Counted from the first letter of the stretch, positions 35,281-45,459 are shown. The stretch: DNA of 64,000 nucleotides from Rhodanobacter sp. (GCA_024711345.1 JANJTA010000013.1:25960-89959), one strand, 5' to 3'. Translations and numbers: made by a program. Notes: generated from the letters alone by a model not told the origin.

Positions 35281-35391
35281 CCCTCTCCCTTCGGGAGAGG
35301 GTGGCCGCAGGCCGGGTGAGGGTACGGGCGAAGCGAAGTACTCACGCACCACCGGACCCTCACCCCAACCCCTCTCCCGCAGGGAGAGGGG
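35281..35391. repeat. Nested inverted-repeat (BIME-like) element inside the etfBA operon
   Basis: Two hairpins face each other: CCCTCTCCC / GGGAGAGGG (35281-35301) and CCCCTCTCCC / GGGAGAGGGG (35369-35391). Between them GGGTGAGGGT (35314-35323) pairs with ACCCTCACCC (35356-35365), so the whole 111 bp folds as a larger palindrome. The CCCTCACCCCAACCCCTCTCCC type is common between genes in Xanthomonadales and other proteobacteria. Confidence 0.8.
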
Positions 35392-35411
35392 CTCAAGAGA
35401 GAGACAACGCC

Positions 35412-36356
35412 ATGAGCAAGATCCTGGTCATCGCCGAACACCTCGGCGGCAAACTCAACTCATCCACCGCGCGCGCCGTGAGCGCCGCCGTCGCCGTGAA
35501 AGGCGAGGCGATCGACGTGCTGGTGCTGGCCGACAGCGTCGACGCGATCGCTTCCGAAGCTGCGAAGATCGACGGCGTGAGCCGCGTGCTCACCGTCGCC
35601 CGGCCCGAGAACGCCCACCCGCTGGCCGCCGTGCTGGCGCCGCAGATCGCCAAGGCCGCGGCCGGCTACAGCCACGTGTTCGTGCCGTCCACCACGTTCG
35701 GCAAGGACGTCGCCCCGCGCGTCGCCGCCCTGCTCGGCGTGGCCCAGGTCAGCGACGTGATGAGCGTGGAAGGCCCACACACCTTCAAGCGCCCGATCTA
35801 CGCCGGCAACGCGATCATCACGGTCGAAGCCGACCCGGCCCACACCGTGGTCGCCACCATCCGCTCGGCCTCGTGGTCGGCCGCCGCCACCGGCGCCAAC
35901 AACGCGCCGATCGAAACGCTGGCCATTGACGCCGCGTTGCCCACGCATACCCGTTTCGTCGAGCTGAAACAGGGTGCCAGTGACCGCCCCGACCTGCAGA
36001 GCGCCAGCAAAGTGGTCTCCGGCGGCCGCGGCGTCGGCTCGAAGGAGAACTTCGACATCATCTTCAAGTTCGCGGACAAGATCGGCGCCGCCGTCGGCGC
36101 CTCGCGCGCCGCCGTGGACGCCGGCTACGTGCCCAGCGACCTGCAGGTTGGCCAGACCGGCAAGATCATCGCCCCCGAGCTGTACATGGCCATCGGTATC
36201 TCCGGCGCCATCCAGCACCTCACCGGCATCAAGGACGCCGGCACCATCGTGGCGATCAACAAGGACGGCGAGGCGCCGATTTTCGAAGTGGCCGACTTTG
36301 GGCTGGTGGGGGATTTGTTCAAGCTCATCCCTGAACTCGAACGAGCTATTGGCTGA
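35412..36356 (+). CDS. etfA: Electron transfer flavoprotein alpha subunit
   Basis: 314-residue FAD-binding subunit of ETF. The N-terminal domain starts SKILVIAEH; the C-terminal FAD domain has [53 protein letters not shown] and INKD, the classical EtfA signature. The ATG at 35412 gives the usual length. It is the last gene of the etfBA pair and the left boundary of the O-antigen region: in Xanthomonas the variable LPS locus lies between etfA and metB, the same arrangement seen here. Confidence 0.97.
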   Translation: MSKILVIAEHLGGKLNSSTARAVSAAVAVKGEAIDVLVLADSVDAIASEAAKIDGVSRVLTVARPENAHPLAAVLAPQIAKAAAGYSHVFVPSTTFGKDVAPRVAALLGVAQVSDVMSVEGPHTFKRPIYAGNAIITVEADPAHTVVATIRSASWSAAATGANNAPIETLAIDAALPTHTRFVELKQGASDRPDLQSASKVVSGGRGVGSKENFDIIFKFADKIGAAVGASRAAVDAGYVPSDLQVGQTGKIIAPELYMAIGISGAIQHLTGIKDAGTIVAINKDGEAPIFEVADFGLVGDLFKLIPELERAIG

Positions 36357-36368
36357 ATCCACGCCCCA

Positions 36369-38300
36369 TCATCTGTCGTGTCCCGTCGGTGGCGCGCTTT
36401 TCCAGCGACGGTAAAGCGGGCGAAGCACTTTGGCGACACGTGGGAAACGGCGAACGAACGAGCGCCTTATCGCTAACACTAATTCGATCAACGCATCTCC
36501 GACAGTCGGAAGCTGAACGGCCAAACGCATGTTGACCGCCATTCGCGATGGGCGATAACCCGCCTTTTTCCATTCGCTCAAGAACGCCACCTGGGCGTGG
36601 AAATCAGCGAAAGGCAGCATACTGGCGAGCTTCTGGAGCTTGTATTCGAGCATCGCATAAGTCCACGCGGCTTGATGCGAGCTGATGATTTGTTGCGTCG
36701 TGTAACCAGCGTCCTGCGCGGCGTAACAAATGATTCGCTCAAGCGCATGCCCCAAACTACCGTCGTGGGGATATGGCTCACCATCGAAATCCGTCCATTT
36801 CCAAGGATGCAAGAACAGTTTGCGTAGTGACTTTGGCCGAAACCAGAACATGCCACCGAATGCGCCCACGGGCGTATCCGGGTCGAAAGGAACACGGATA
36901 TCGAGATCGCGTGCCAAGGCCTGCACGCGCTCCCGATTGACGAACCACACGTGTCCCATGGTTGGGTAAGCAATATGGACGAGTGGCGGCACGGCAACGC
37001 CTACAGTTGGCTTGTCCTTGAACATGTCCATTACGTTGGTAGTAAATCCCGGGCTGTTCAAGAGATTCTCGAACATATGTCGCTTGAACATGTTCGCTCT
37101 CCCTGCCCACACCTGCGGAGATCTCTTGGTGTGCAACCTGCAGACAAGATCGTAACGATCATCCAGAAATAAGTCGCGGCAGGTAATGAACAATGCCGAC
37201 ATGTCCCGCCCGCGATTTTCTTCGACAACACGGACAATGATATTGGCGACGTTTCGACGTCGTGCAACAGCCTGCTCGATGACAGCTTTCTTTCCGTCGT
37301 CATCGGTGGTCGCTATGAAATCGTGCGCACAAGGAATCGTATCCGTGAGCGCAAGAATTTCATCCAGCATATCTGTGTAATACACGTGCACACACATCGC
37401 AATGCGACCGTAGGCCACCGTGCCGCCATTCAGCTTCAACCGCATGTCGGGTAGAACGCTGGTGAGTGCGGCATTGGTATTGATGGTGCGTAATTGCGCG
37501 TGGCGAATCACGCTGCGCCAGATCAAAGACTGATCGTACGCAGAAACCTGGTCGAGAATCCGTAGCGCCCTGGGCAGGTCGCCCGCATGGCGCTCCACGA
37601 GCAGCGGTTCCGCAGCAAAGACACATCGACTGATGAAAGGATTGCGATCACGGATAGTTTCATCGACGTCGAATATGGCCGGACACTCCGTGCCGTACTT
37701 TTCCGATTTCAGATATGTTTCACATACGAATCCCTGTTGCACGAAATGCGAGGTAAACAGGTCATCTTCTTCAAACGCGTTCCTCACATCCAGTCTGCGA
37801 CGCCGCCAATATTTCCTAAAAGCCTCAGATCCGGTCAGCGAACGTCGGATGGCCAGAAAATTTAAATCTAGGGAAAACGACTGTCCCGGTTCGCCTGAAA
37901 GCGAATCCGGTTTTCTTTCGGGGCGCGCAGTAATTCCCCAAAAATCGCAGGTTCGACTATCCATGGACGCAAATAATTCTTCCAGCGAAAAGAGCGGTCC
38001 AAAACAAGTGTCATCGACGAAAAGAATCTCGTCATAATTACTTTCCCGGTCGAATTCAATTAGTTCAAGGCCTTGACCGAATACTGCAAGGCGGCCGGTC
38101 GTTTCAGGCACCCTGATGACCTCATCGGCCAAGGCCAACAATTTCTCCCCGGAGTCCGCCACCAAGTTCCTCTGCACGCAGGCGACGATTTTCTCCACGA
38201 AGGGGCGAAGCTCCCGTAGAAGAAATCCCACATAGTCGTCGACGACGCCCTGATCGTCACGGAACGAAAATATGCAGAGGCGGCGCGGACGGGAGTTCAA
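36369..38300 (-). CDS. RgpF-family (rhamnan synthesis F) protein
   Basis: About 643-residue protein. The C-terminal two thirds belong to the RgpF family, with the diagnostic blocks MCVHVYY (about 302), [11 protein letters not shown] (about 363) and [12 protein letters not shown] (about 382-393) that also occur in the GT4-RgpF fusion at 45460-47961. The N-terminal part (about 1-230) also has RgpF-like features ([12 protein letters not shown]). These proteins act in assembly of rhamnose-rich chains. No ATG is available; TTG at 38300 is preferred because GAGG lies 8 nt upstream (TTG at 38306 is the alternative). AT-richer than the etf genes. Convergent with etfA. Confidence 0.85.
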   Translation of the reverse strand: MNSRPRRLCIFSFRDDQGVVDDYVGFLLRELRPFVEKIVACVQRNLVADSGEKLLALADEVIRVPETTGRLAVFGQGLELIEFDRESNYDEILFVDDTCFGPLFSLEELFASMDSRTCDFWGITARPERKPDSLSGEPGQSFSLDLNFLAIRRSLTGSEAFRKYWRRRRLDVRNAFEEDDLFTSHFVQQGFVCETYLKSEKYGTECPAIFDVDETIRDRNPFISRCVFAAEPLLVERHAGDLPRALRILDQVSAYDQSLIWRSVIRHAQLRTINTNAALTSVLPDMRLKLNGGTVAYGRIAMCVHVYYTDMLDEILALTDTIPCAHDFIATTDDDGKKAVIEQAVARRRNVANIIVRVVEENRGRDMSALFITCRDLFLDDRYDLVCRLHTKRSPQVWAGRANMFKRHMFENLLNSPGFTTNVMDMFKDKPTVGVAVPPLVHIAYPTMGHVWFVNRERVQALARDLDIRVPFDPDTPVGAFGGMFWFRPKSLRKLFLHPWKWTDFDGEPYPHDGSLGHALERIICYAAQDAGYTTQQIISSHQAAWTYAMLEYKLQKLASMLPFADFHAQVAFLSEWKKAGYRPSRMAVNMRLAVQLPTVGDALIELVLAIRRSFVRRFPRVAKVLRPLYRRWKSAPPTGHDR

Positions 38301-38590
38301 TGGCAAGACCTCGATGCTTGGACAATATTTTATTAAGCGCGGTAAATTCGGGTACCGAAAAATCCCGACGCCAGCTCCGAGAGGCGCGTCTCAAGCTGGC
38401 TCTGCAAGAACCACTTGCACGGGGACTTGTTGAGCATACATACACCGATCCTGAGCCAGGCGCGCTTGCACCGATTGAAACATTGACTTAACGACGAGTT
38501 TACAGCAATATGCGGGGCTTTAGCGTTTACCTTGGGCTCCAGTTCCGAGAGGCCCGAAGTAGTGCAAGCGATTTGGGGAAATAGACTTCC

Positions 38591-39796
38591 ATGAATGACC
38601 ATTCATCGCTAGAACTGACCATCCTGATGCCGTGCCTCAACGAGGCCGAGACCTTGGCCATCTGCATCGACAAGGCCCAAGCCTACCTACAGCGGAGTGG
38701 GGTTCATGGCGAAGTGCTGATCGCGGACAACGGCAGCACCGACGGCTCGATCGAAATCGCGCAAAAGCACGGCGCACGTGTCGTGCATGTCCCCATCCGC
38801 GGATACGGCGCCGCCTTGTCACACGGCATCGCCAATGCGCGAGGAAAGTACGTCATCATGGGCGATTCGGACGACAGTTACGACTTCAGCAGGCTGGATT
38901 CGTTCGTGGCCAAGCTGCGCGAAGGCAACGACCTGGTCATGGGCAACCGATTCCGTGGCGGCATTGCCCAGGGCGCCATGCCCCTCCTGCACAAGTACCT
39001 AGGCAATCCGGTGCTGAGCTTCATCGGCCGGCTGTTCTTTTCGATCCCGGTCCGGGACTTCCACTGCGGCCTGCGTGGTTTCAACCGCGATCGCATTTTG
39101 GCCCTGCACCTCAACACTACTGGCATGGAGTTCGCCAGCGAAATGGTGGTGCGCTCGGCGCTGGCCAAGTACGCCATCGTCGAAGTACCGACCACGCTGT
39201 CAAAGGACGGTCGCTCGCGCCCGCCCCATCTGCGTACCTGGCGCGACGGTTGGCGCCACCTGCGCTTCTTGCTGCTCTACAGCCCCCGTTGGCTGTTCCT
39301 GTACCCGGGTCTGATTATCTTCGCCATCGGCGCGCTGCTCACCTTTGCGCTACTTCCCGGCCCGATCACGATCGCCAACGGCCTGACACTCGACGTACAC
39401 AGCATCGTGGCGGGCTGCATCACCATGCTGATAGGTACGCAATGCATTTCTTTCGCGCTCGTTGCCCGACGCTATGCGGCTGCGCGCGGCCTCCTACCGA
39501 CTGAGTACGCACTCAAACGCTACGTATCGCCGCTGACCCTCGAACGCTCGTTGTTCTTGGCGGGCGCGCTGCTCACCGCGGGTCTGGTCGGCGTCGTTCG
39601 CTGTCTCGTGGTATGGAGTGACGCTGGCTTCGGTCCGCTTCGCTACGGCGAGCTGATCCGCCTGCTGGTCGTTTCCGGCACCGGCATAGCCTTGGCCATG
39701 CAGATTGCCTTTACCAGTTTCCTCTCCGCCATGCTGGATATCGAAGTGCGGCCACCGAGCGAGCCCGCGCGGATCGACAACAACACCTTCCAATGA
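38591..39796 (+). CDS. gtrB: GtrB-like polyprenyl-phosphate glycosyltransferase
   Basis: 401-residue family 2 glycosyltransferase that would load a sugar onto undecaprenyl phosphate at the cytoplasmic face of the membrane. The GT-A domain has MPCLNEAETL, DNGSTDGS and the metal motif GDSDDSYDF (Asp 92, 94, 95), and ends with HCGLRGFNRD. From about residue 230 there are four hydrophobic segments (about 233-260, 265-295, 315-340 and 350-385), more than in minimal GtrB. The stop overlaps the gtrA start (ATGA), giving the canonical gtrB/gtrA coupling although the order is reversed relative to phage gtrABC. Confidence 0.88.
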   Translation: MNDHSSLELTILMPCLNEAETLAICIDKAQAYLQRSGVHGEVLIADNGSTDGSIEIAQKHGARVVHVPIRGYGAALSHGIANARGKYVIMGDSDDSYDFSRLDSFVAKLREGNDLVMGNRFRGGIAQGAMPLLHKYLGNPVLSFIGRLFFSIPVRDFHCGLRGFNRDRILALHLNTTGMEFASEMVVRSALAKYAIVEVPTTLSKDGRSRPPHLRTWRDGWRHLRFLLLYSPRWLFLYPGLIIFAIGALLTFALLPGPITIANGLTLDVHSIVAGCITMLIGTQCISFALVARRYAAARGLLPTEYALKRYVSPLTLERSLFLAGALLTAGLVGVVRCLVVWSDAGFGPLRYGELIRLLVVSGTGIALAMQIAFTSFLSAMLDIEVRPPSEPARIDNNTFQ

Positions 39797-40176
39797 GCGG
39801 CCAGTTCATCCGCTTCGTCATCGTGGGTGGTGGCTCTGCCCTGCTCTACTTTGTGTTGATGTGGTTCTGCCAGGCCAGTCTGGGCTTGACACCCTTCCTG
39901 GCAACTATATGTGCCTACGGGGTCTCCTTTTGTGCTGCCTACATATTGCAGCACAGGTGGACCTTTCGCTCGGATGCAACGCACCGCGTGACGCTTCCAC
40001 GCTACGCTCTTGTGCAGGCGACATGCGCCCTCCTCACGGCGAGCATCACCCAAGCGGTTTCGCATATCTACCCACAGGCGCCAGGATGGATGCTAGCCGG
40101 AATCAGCACGGTACTGGCCTCCGGCCTTAGCTTCGCGCTGTCGTCCATGTGGGTGTTCTCGGCGCCGCCGAAATGA
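39793..40176 (+). CDS. gtrA: GtrA-like flippase of lipid-linked sugars
   Basis: 127-residue protein with four transmembrane segments (about 5-27, 34-54, 76-95 and 102-122), starting QFIRFVIVGGGSALLYFVL and containing QHRWTFRS, the family hallmark. GtrA proteins move polyprenyl-phosphate-linked monosaccharides across the inner membrane. It is coupled to gtrB by a 4-bp overlap and followed by a membrane glycosyltransferase, completing a Gtr-type modification module. Confidence 0.9.
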   Translation: MSGQFIRFVIVGGGSALLYFVLMWFCQASLGLTPFLATICAYGVSFCAAYILQHRWTFRSDATHRVTLPRYALVQATCALLTASITQAVSHIYPQAPGWMLAGISTVLASGLSFALSSMWVFSAPPK

Positions 40177-40280
40177 GTTGGAGGGCCTCTACTCAATCAC
40201 CGTCGGAGGTGGCGCGCGGATAGCGTATCCGCCTTGGCGCCACTCGTTGTGCCGGCCCGCCGAAAGGAGATGCAGCCCGT

Positions 40281-42284
40281 ATGACCGCAACAAGCGCACT
40301 GGAAACCGGCGCAAAGCACGACGAATGGCCTCGACGCGCGCAGCGTGTTCGATTGGTACTCGGTATTGTCGCCAGCCTTCTCTACCTGATCATCCGTACA
40401 CATATACCCATTGCGGTACATGCGGAGTCAATCCACGACGATCAGCTCTTCATCTCGATGGGGCAGCGTATTGCGGATGGGCACTGGCTGGGCGCCTACA
40501 ATCAAATGACCCTGATCAAGGGTCCAGGCTACCCCTTGTTTTTGGCTGCCAACGCCTGGCTCGGTACGCCGCTGTCTCTGACAGAAGCGTTGTTCCTCGG
40601 GTTAGCGATCGGCGTGTTTTTCCTGGTCTTTGCCCGCATTTCACGCATGCCGAATGTGGCGCTGTTCGGCTACATAGCAACGCTCTGGATGCCTGCACCG
40701 TATCTCGAACGCATCATGCGCGACTGTATCTACCCGGGGCAGATGCTGCTAGTGCTTTCCGGGTTGATCGTCTCGCTCTACATCGAGATGCCCCGAAATC
40801 GGCGGTACGCGTGCGCATTGGCGACAGGCCTCCTGCTTGGTTGGTTTTCCCTGACTCGCGAAGAAGGCATCTGGATCGCTCCCGGCATCGCTGTCATCGC
40901 ATTGGCTTCAACCATCTACCACCGACGTAAGCAACAGGTGAAAGCATTTGTATTGATACCTTCCACCCTGATCATCGTCGCTTACGGTATGACCCAACTA
41001 ACCTTCCTTTCCATCAACAAGATCGCCTACGGATCTTTTGTCGGAGTGGAAGTCAACTCGTCTCCATTCAAGGATGCAATGTCAGCCTTGCAGTCAGTCC
41101 AGGCCGGTGAACAGATCCCTTACGTGCCCGTATCGAAGCGCGCCCGTGAAGCCATCTACCAGGTAAGTCCATCGTTCCTTAAATTGAAGGGATATCTTGA
41201 TCCGCCCACCGGCTCGCCGTGGCAATTCGGCTGCCAGTTCTATGCCCAAACTTGTGGGGAGATCGCCGGTGGATGGTTCATGTGGGCCCTTCGTGATGCG
41301 GTTGCCACGAATGGTTCTTATGACTCGCCGAAGAGAGCGGCAGCTTTTTATCGCGGGCTAGCGGATGAGGTGCAGAAAGCCTGTCGGATGGGTCAGCTCC
41401 AATGCAAACCGTTACTGATCAGCATGCTTCCACGCATCGCCGCTTCGCAGTGGGCAAACTTTCCCACCAGCCTTCTGCGCGGCCTCCAGAAGGTCACCCT
41501 CTATACGCCCAGTCTGGCGAACATTCCTTCCAGCGGGCCAGCCGCAGATCTCATGGCGGACATGGAATTTCTCGGCTCGCCGGTGCGCACACCCAGTCCG
41601 AGCGACACCAATATCTACAGTATTCATGGCTGGTACTACGGCGTAGGCAAGAAAGGCTGGATCACCGGAAAGATAGCGTCGGGTGATGAAATCAATGCAT
41701 CACACATTGTTCGCGCCGACAGCCCGGATCTCGTCAATGGGCTGGGAACCCCAGATGCATCACGCCAACGATTCAATACGACGATCAACTGTCAGGCGCC
41801 TTGCATTTATAGTTTCGTCGATGATGTCGGCGCGACGATCAACATTCACTTGGCGCAGGCGGCTGGGCACCCCTCGAGCTACCCATTCAATGGCGCTACG
41901 CTGAACATCGACCAAGTCAGCGAGAGCTCAAGCTCTTCCATCCAAGCCAATCCACGCTACCGACTGGCCGCAGCTTGGCGCGAGATCATGGAAAAAGCTT
42001 ATGGCCACGTGCTGCCTTGGCTGCTCCCGCTTTCGCTCCTCGCCATATCCGTCGCACTCTTGATCAGCCTTCGGAGGCGCGCATTGACGGCCACAACTGT
42101 GTTGGCAATGACTCTGTGGGTACTGTTCGCATCGCGGCTCATGTTGCTGACATTGGTGGACATTTCGTCATTCCCCGCAATGATTGTGCCATACCTATCA
42201 CCGGCCTACCTGCTTGCCTGCATTACACCAGTTATCTCCTTTACTGCTCTATATGAGCTTCTAAAGCCATCCAGACCGCGGTAG
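40281..42284 (+). CDS. Polytopic GT-C-type membrane glycosyltransferase
   Basis: 667-residue protein with about ten hydrophobic segments. The first periplasmic loop carries adjacent acidic residues Asp 53/Asp 54 in IHDDQLFI followed by a long amphipathic stretch, the arrangement of the catalytic Asp in GT-C enzymes that use polyprenyl-phosphate sugars. A large periplasmic domain (about 240-560) precedes the final three membrane segments. As the third gene after gtrB and gtrA it most likely adds the flipped sugar to O antigen in the periplasm, like the serotype-specific Gtr enzymes. Sequence identity to a named Gtr cannot be claimed; these are highly divergent. Confidence 0.75.
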   Translation: MTATSALETGAKHDEWPRRAQRVRLVLGIVASLLYLIIRTHIPIAVHAESIHDDQLFISMGQRIADGHWLGAYNQMTLIKGPGYPLFLAANAWLGTPLSLTEALFLGLAIGVFFLVFARISRMPNVALFGYIATLWMPAPYLERIMRDCIYPGQMLLVLSGLIVSLYIEMPRNRRYACALATGLLLGWFSLTREEGIWIAPGIAVIALASTIYHRRKQQVKAFVLIPSTLIIVAYGMTQLTFLSINKIAYGSFVGVEVNSSPFKDAMSALQSVQAGEQIPYVPVSKRAREAIYQVSPSFLKLKGYLDPPTGSPWQFGCQFYAQTCGEIAGGWFMWALRDAVATNGSYDSPKRAAAFYRGLADEVQKACRMGQLQCKPLLISMLPRIAASQWANFPTSLLRGLQKVTLYTPSLANIPSSGPAADLMADMEFLGSPVRTPSPSDTNIYSIHGWYYGVGKKGWITGKIASGDEINASHIVRADSPDLVNGLGTPDASRQRFNTTINCQAPCIYSFVDDVGATINIHLAQAAGHPSSYPFNGATLNIDQVSESSSSSIQANPRYRLAAAWREIMEKAYGHVLPWLLPLSLLAISVALLISLRRRALTATTVLAMTLWVLFASRLMLLTLVDISSFPAMIVPYLSPAYLLACITPVISFTALYELLKPSRPR

Positions 42285-42498
42285 CCGGCCGTAGCGCCCC
42301 AACTGCCAAGGATCACCAACATCTAACCCAGCGCGCTATTCACATTTCCGTGGCGGTGCTAGCCCCATCAATGCCTCAATAGCAGCCAGAATCAGCGGGT
42401 AAAAAGGCCGTTCCTGACAAAGGCACCGTAGCGGATAGAACCATTGCCTAAGAGCTTGATGGTCAATTAGTATCTCCTTGGAGAGATAAGGGAAGATT

Positions 42499-43203
42499 AT
42501 GAAAAAAGCTTCTATAAACGCTGTGCGGCTCACAAAACAGTCGACAGCACTAAAGCGCGTTGTCGCCTATGCAAACTCTGTCTTCCGATTAGTAGGCGGT
42601 GGCGACCGTTTTTCGAATTTGACGAAAGCACTCGAGGTCGAGTTTTTGCAGCTAGGCTCCGACATCGGTCATGTCCCTCAGTTACTAGACTTCGGGTGCG
42701 GAAATATGGCAATCGGAGAGGCACTGGATCAGGCCTCCTGCGCTAAATTAGTAGCCTGTACTGACATTTACCAGGCACCTTCCGATGGTGATCAGAAAAA
42801 ATGGGCCCGATACCATCAAGTTAAAGGGGATGTACTGCCGTTCGAAAATGGCGCATTTGATGCTTCCATGGTCATAGATGTGCTGCACCACGCAGGCACG
42901 GAACGTGCCGTCACCATTTTGCGCGAACTCGCACGTCCCAGCACATACATAGTGGTGAAGGATCATTTTGAATACGGACCCGTTTCGAGGCAGTTGCTTA
43001 GGCTTGCAGACTGGTATGGAAACTGGGCGTATGACGTCAATGTTCCAGAACGCTACTTCGACACATCATCCTGGCCAAAGACCGTATCTCTCGCCGGACT
43101 AAAGGAAGTGCGCAGGACAACCGGCATAACGATTCACACTGGTATTTTCGGATTGATTCTCCCCGCCAAACTGCACTTCATCAGCGTGCTGACTAGATCT
43201 TGA
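42499..43203 (+). CDS. Class I SAM-dependent methyltransferase
   Basis: 234-residue Rossmann methyltransferase: motif I LLDFGCGNMAIGEAL (about 62-76), acidic motif II ACTDIYQAP (about 88-96), motif post-I GDVLPFENGAFD, and VIDVLHHAG (about 128-136) of the UbiE/Methyltransf_11 type. The ATG at 42499 follows GGGAAG. Given its place among glycan genes it probably methylates a sugar or lipid-linked intermediate, but the acceptor is not evident. Noticeably AT-richer codon use than the housekeeping genes, in line with acquisition from outside. Confidence 0.82.
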   Translation: MKKASINAVRLTKQSTALKRVVAYANSVFRLVGGGDRFSNLTKALEVEFLQLGSDIGHVPQLLDFGCGNMAIGEALDQASCAKLVACTDIYQAPSDGDQKKWARYHQVKGDVLPFENGAFDASMVIDVLHHAGTERAVTILRELARPSTYIVVKDHFEYGPVSRQLLRLADWYGNWAYDVNVPERYFDTSSWPKTVSLAGLKEVRRTTGITIHTGIFGLILPAKLHFISVLTRS

Positions 43204-43251
43204 CGTCTGCAAATGGGCAAACTGGCTCCCGAATGTGGGGGGCCTTTGCCT

Positions 43252-43354
43252 AAGGAGTATCTGAACAAGTCCTTGCGCGGAATTTTCCCACATGAAAAAT
43301 CAATAAGCTACATCGCAAGACGCCAGAAAACGTCGGCTTGTTCGGATAATCCTT
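43252..43354. mobile_element. Vestigial IS or MITE with 21-bp inverted ends
   Basis: Imperfect terminal inverted repeats beginning TAAGGAGTATCTGAACAAGTC on the left and, read inward on the opposite strand, TAAGGATTATCCGAACAAGCC on the right, 18 of 21 identical, enclose about 60 bp with no reading frame. The spacing and ends suggest the remnant of an insertion sequence or a non-autonomous derivative. No transposase is present and no clear target duplication was seen. Confidence 0.55.
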
Positions 43355-43417
43355 ATCAAGCATTTCGCATCATGTTGGAGGTCACGGTGTAAAAGTGGCC
43401 GCTACCAGACACCATAA

Positions 43418-44497
43418 CTAGCTCGCCGGAAGATCACTGGACTTAGACGCTTTTGCGACGGCTATGGCACGCCCCTGAGTAAGAATGGACAGCTTCTTCC
43501 TGAGCCGCAGGGCGGGTTTCTCCACCAGGTACCACGAAAGCAAAGCCAGCGGCACCACGATCATGGTAGCGATTACTGCATTCAGCCATGCACTCTGTCC
43601 CGGCCTGTAGACCATCTGCTGTATGGGCCAAGCGTAGATATAAACGCCATACGAGATGTCGCCCAACTTCCTGTCCAGATCAATGTGCGGGGAGCGATAC
43701 GCCAACATATATGTGACGTAAGCCACACAGAGAGGACAGACTATTCCGAAGGCACCGAACTTGATGGAAAGCGGAATGCAAAGTATAAGGATGCCGGCCA
43801 GTATCCAATTCATCGGAACAAGTGATCGGTTGACCCAAAGCAAAGCACCACACAGGAAGTAATTCAGCGGTTCTGCAGAGTGCTGATCCTTCCCGAAAAT
43901 GGGGAGATTGGCGTAATCAAAGTGAAGCAAAAGCAGCATGCCAAGCAATGCTATATTGGCCCGCGCCCTTGCCTCAAGCACGCCGAAGAAGCCCAAGGCG
44001 AAAATAAGCAGATAACACCTCAGTTCGACCGGCAGAGTCCAACTCGATCCATTCGTTCCACCACCGAACGGATTGTGCGTGAATACGTACGGGAGGTTGT
44101 AATTCCACGTCCAGAGTGGTGCGTTCCTGAAATACGACCAAGGATCGGCTGCGAAGTACTCCCTGAGCGGGACGTCAGTTGCAATGGGGCCTATGACAAG
44201 TACCGCAACGGCGCAGTAGACGATGACCGCCGGGTATAGCCGCAGCGCGCGCGAAACGATAAATGCTGCCGCGCCGCGCTGAACGAAAGACGCAGTCACC
44301 AGATAACCGCTGATGGCGAAAAAGCCGCCTACCGCAATGCTCCCGATCCAGGCATAGGGGAGCATCAACATCGACAAGGGATCCGAACCGTTGGCGGTGA
44401 GCGGAAACGAGTGACCAAACAATACCGCCCAGGCAAACAGCAACCTCACCAAGGTGAAATTGTTGTTTTTGTTGTTTTCAAAATCTTTCAGGACCAT
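43418..44497 (-). CDS. Acyltransferase family 3 (OafA/YrhL-type) membrane protein
   Basis: 359-residue polytopic protein with about ten hydrophobic segments. The N-terminal LVRLLFAWAVLFGHSFPL contains the conserved histidine of the acyltransferase-3 family, followed by FFAISGYLV and SRALRLYPA, and the C-terminus has DISYGVYIYAWPIQQ and SWYLVEKP. These enzymes O-acetylate surface polysaccharides such as O antigen. No SGNH domain is fused, so it is the short form. The start ATG at 44497 is 7 bp past the stop of the upstream epimerase gene, so it is in an operon with it. Confidence 0.9.
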   Translation of the reverse strand: MVLKDFENNKNNNFTLVRLLFAWAVLFGHSFPLTANGSDPLSMLMLPYAWIGSIAVGGFFAISGYLVTASFVQRGAAAFIVSRALRLYPAVIVYCAVAVLVIGPIATDVPLREYFAADPWSYFRNAPLWTWNYNLPYVFTHNPFGGGTNGSSWTLPVELRCYLLIFALGFFGVLEARARANIALLGMLLLLHFDYANLPIFGKDQHSAEPLNYFLCGALLWVNRSLVPMNWILAGILILCIPLSIKFGAFGIVCPLCVAYVTYMLAYRSPHIDLDRKLGDISYGVYIYAWPIQQMVYRPGQSAWLNAVIATMIVVPLALLSWYLVEKPALRLRKKLSILTQGRAIAVAKASKSSDLPAS

Positions 44498-44503
44498 ATG
44501 TTG

Positions 44504-45454
44504 TCACAGGCCGTTAATGCAACTAAAAGATGATTGTCGCCTTAGCCATTCGATCGCAATGCCAACACCATCTTCAAGACCGACGGTGGGCGACCACCCA
44601 AGTTCACTCTTGGCCAGATCACAGGCAAGAATGCTGGTGTGGACATCGAAGGGGCGGCCTGGCAGATAGTTGCGCTCAACAGGACGCCCAAGTACACGCT
44701 CGAGCACGCCAAGCAATTCGTTCAAGCTCGTTCCCTGACCTGAACTGATATTGAAAACGCTGTGGGCGCCTTCATAGCGAACGGCCCGCGCGAACGCTTC
44801 GGCCACATCGCCGATGTAGATGTAGTCACGCGTTACGCTGCCGTCGCCCCAGATGTCGATGGTTTCGCTGTGCAAAGCTTTTTGCAAAAAAACGCCCACC
44901 GCTCCCTGCGCCGTTTCCACCCGCTGCCGCTCTCCGTAAGGGTTGGCAACACGGAGGATCACGGCCTTCAATCCATGCAGGCGCTGGTACATCAGAAGGT
45001 ATTTCTCTATGGCGAGCTTGGTGACGCCATAGGAAACGTGTGGGTCGGTGGGATGCTTTTCGTCGATGGGTAGGTATTCGGGGCTGCCATAAACCGTACC
45101 ACCCGATGAGATGAAGACAATCTTCGGTACCTTCTTCTGCACCATCAGGTTGAGCATCTGCAGCGTGGACACCAGATTGCTCTGCACGTCGTAGACGGGG
45201 TCGTCATTTGAGTTCTTGGGCAGTGTCGTCGATACCAGGTGCATCACGACATCGACCCCGTCGATGGCCTCACCGACGTCATGCATGCTGAGGAGATCCC
45301 CCGTCAGCCACTCGACATGCTCCATTGCCGAGAAGGCACGATAAGGCGCTACCCTCGGCCGCTCAAAGACACGGATCGAGTGCCCGTCTCTGAGCAGCCT
45401 GTCAACGATGGCAGAACCGATGAAACCTCCACCACCGAAGACCACTACCTTCAT
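44504..45454 (-). CDS. NAD-dependent sugar epimerase/dehydratase
   Basis: 316-residue extended short-chain dehydrogenase: NAD motif GGGGFIGSAI (about 7-16), the strand-4 motif VMHLVSTTLP, active-site SSGGTVYG (about 116-123) and catalytic YGVTK (about 143-147). It is clearly related to UDP-glucose/UDP-GlcNAc 4-epimerases and to the WbpP/Gne group, but the galE at 33414-34388 already covers the standard reaction, so it probably makes a special sugar of the O antigen. Operon: five bases after the GT4-RgpF stop and seven before the acyltransferase start. Confidence 0.85.
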   Translation of the reverse strand: MKVVVFGGGGFIGSAIVDRLLRDGHSIRVFERPRVAPYRAFSAMEHVEWLTGDLLSMHDVGEAIDGVDVVMHLVSTTLPKNSNDDPVYDVQSNLVSTLQMLNLMVQKKVPKIVFISSGGTVYGSPEYLPIDEKHPTDPHVSYGVTKLAIEKYLLMYQRLHGLKAVILRVANPYGERQRVETAQGAVGVFLQKALHSETIDIWGDGSVTRDYIYIGDVAEAFARAVRYEGAHSVFNISSGQGTSLNELLGVLERVLGRPVERNYLPGRPFDVHTSILACDLAKSELGWSPTVGLEDGVGIAIEWLRRQSSFSCINGL

Positions 45455-45459
45455 CGCCT

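Noticed and set aside
42336..42533. 65-codon minus-strand frame between the GT-C and methyltransferase genes
   Set aside because: Overlaps the start of a better gene. It could be a fragment of an older gene but nothing identifies it.
43201..43208. TGACGTCT, 7 of 8 to a met box
   Set aside because: Single, at the end of a methyltransferase gene with no adjacent second box; MetJ needs tandem boxes.
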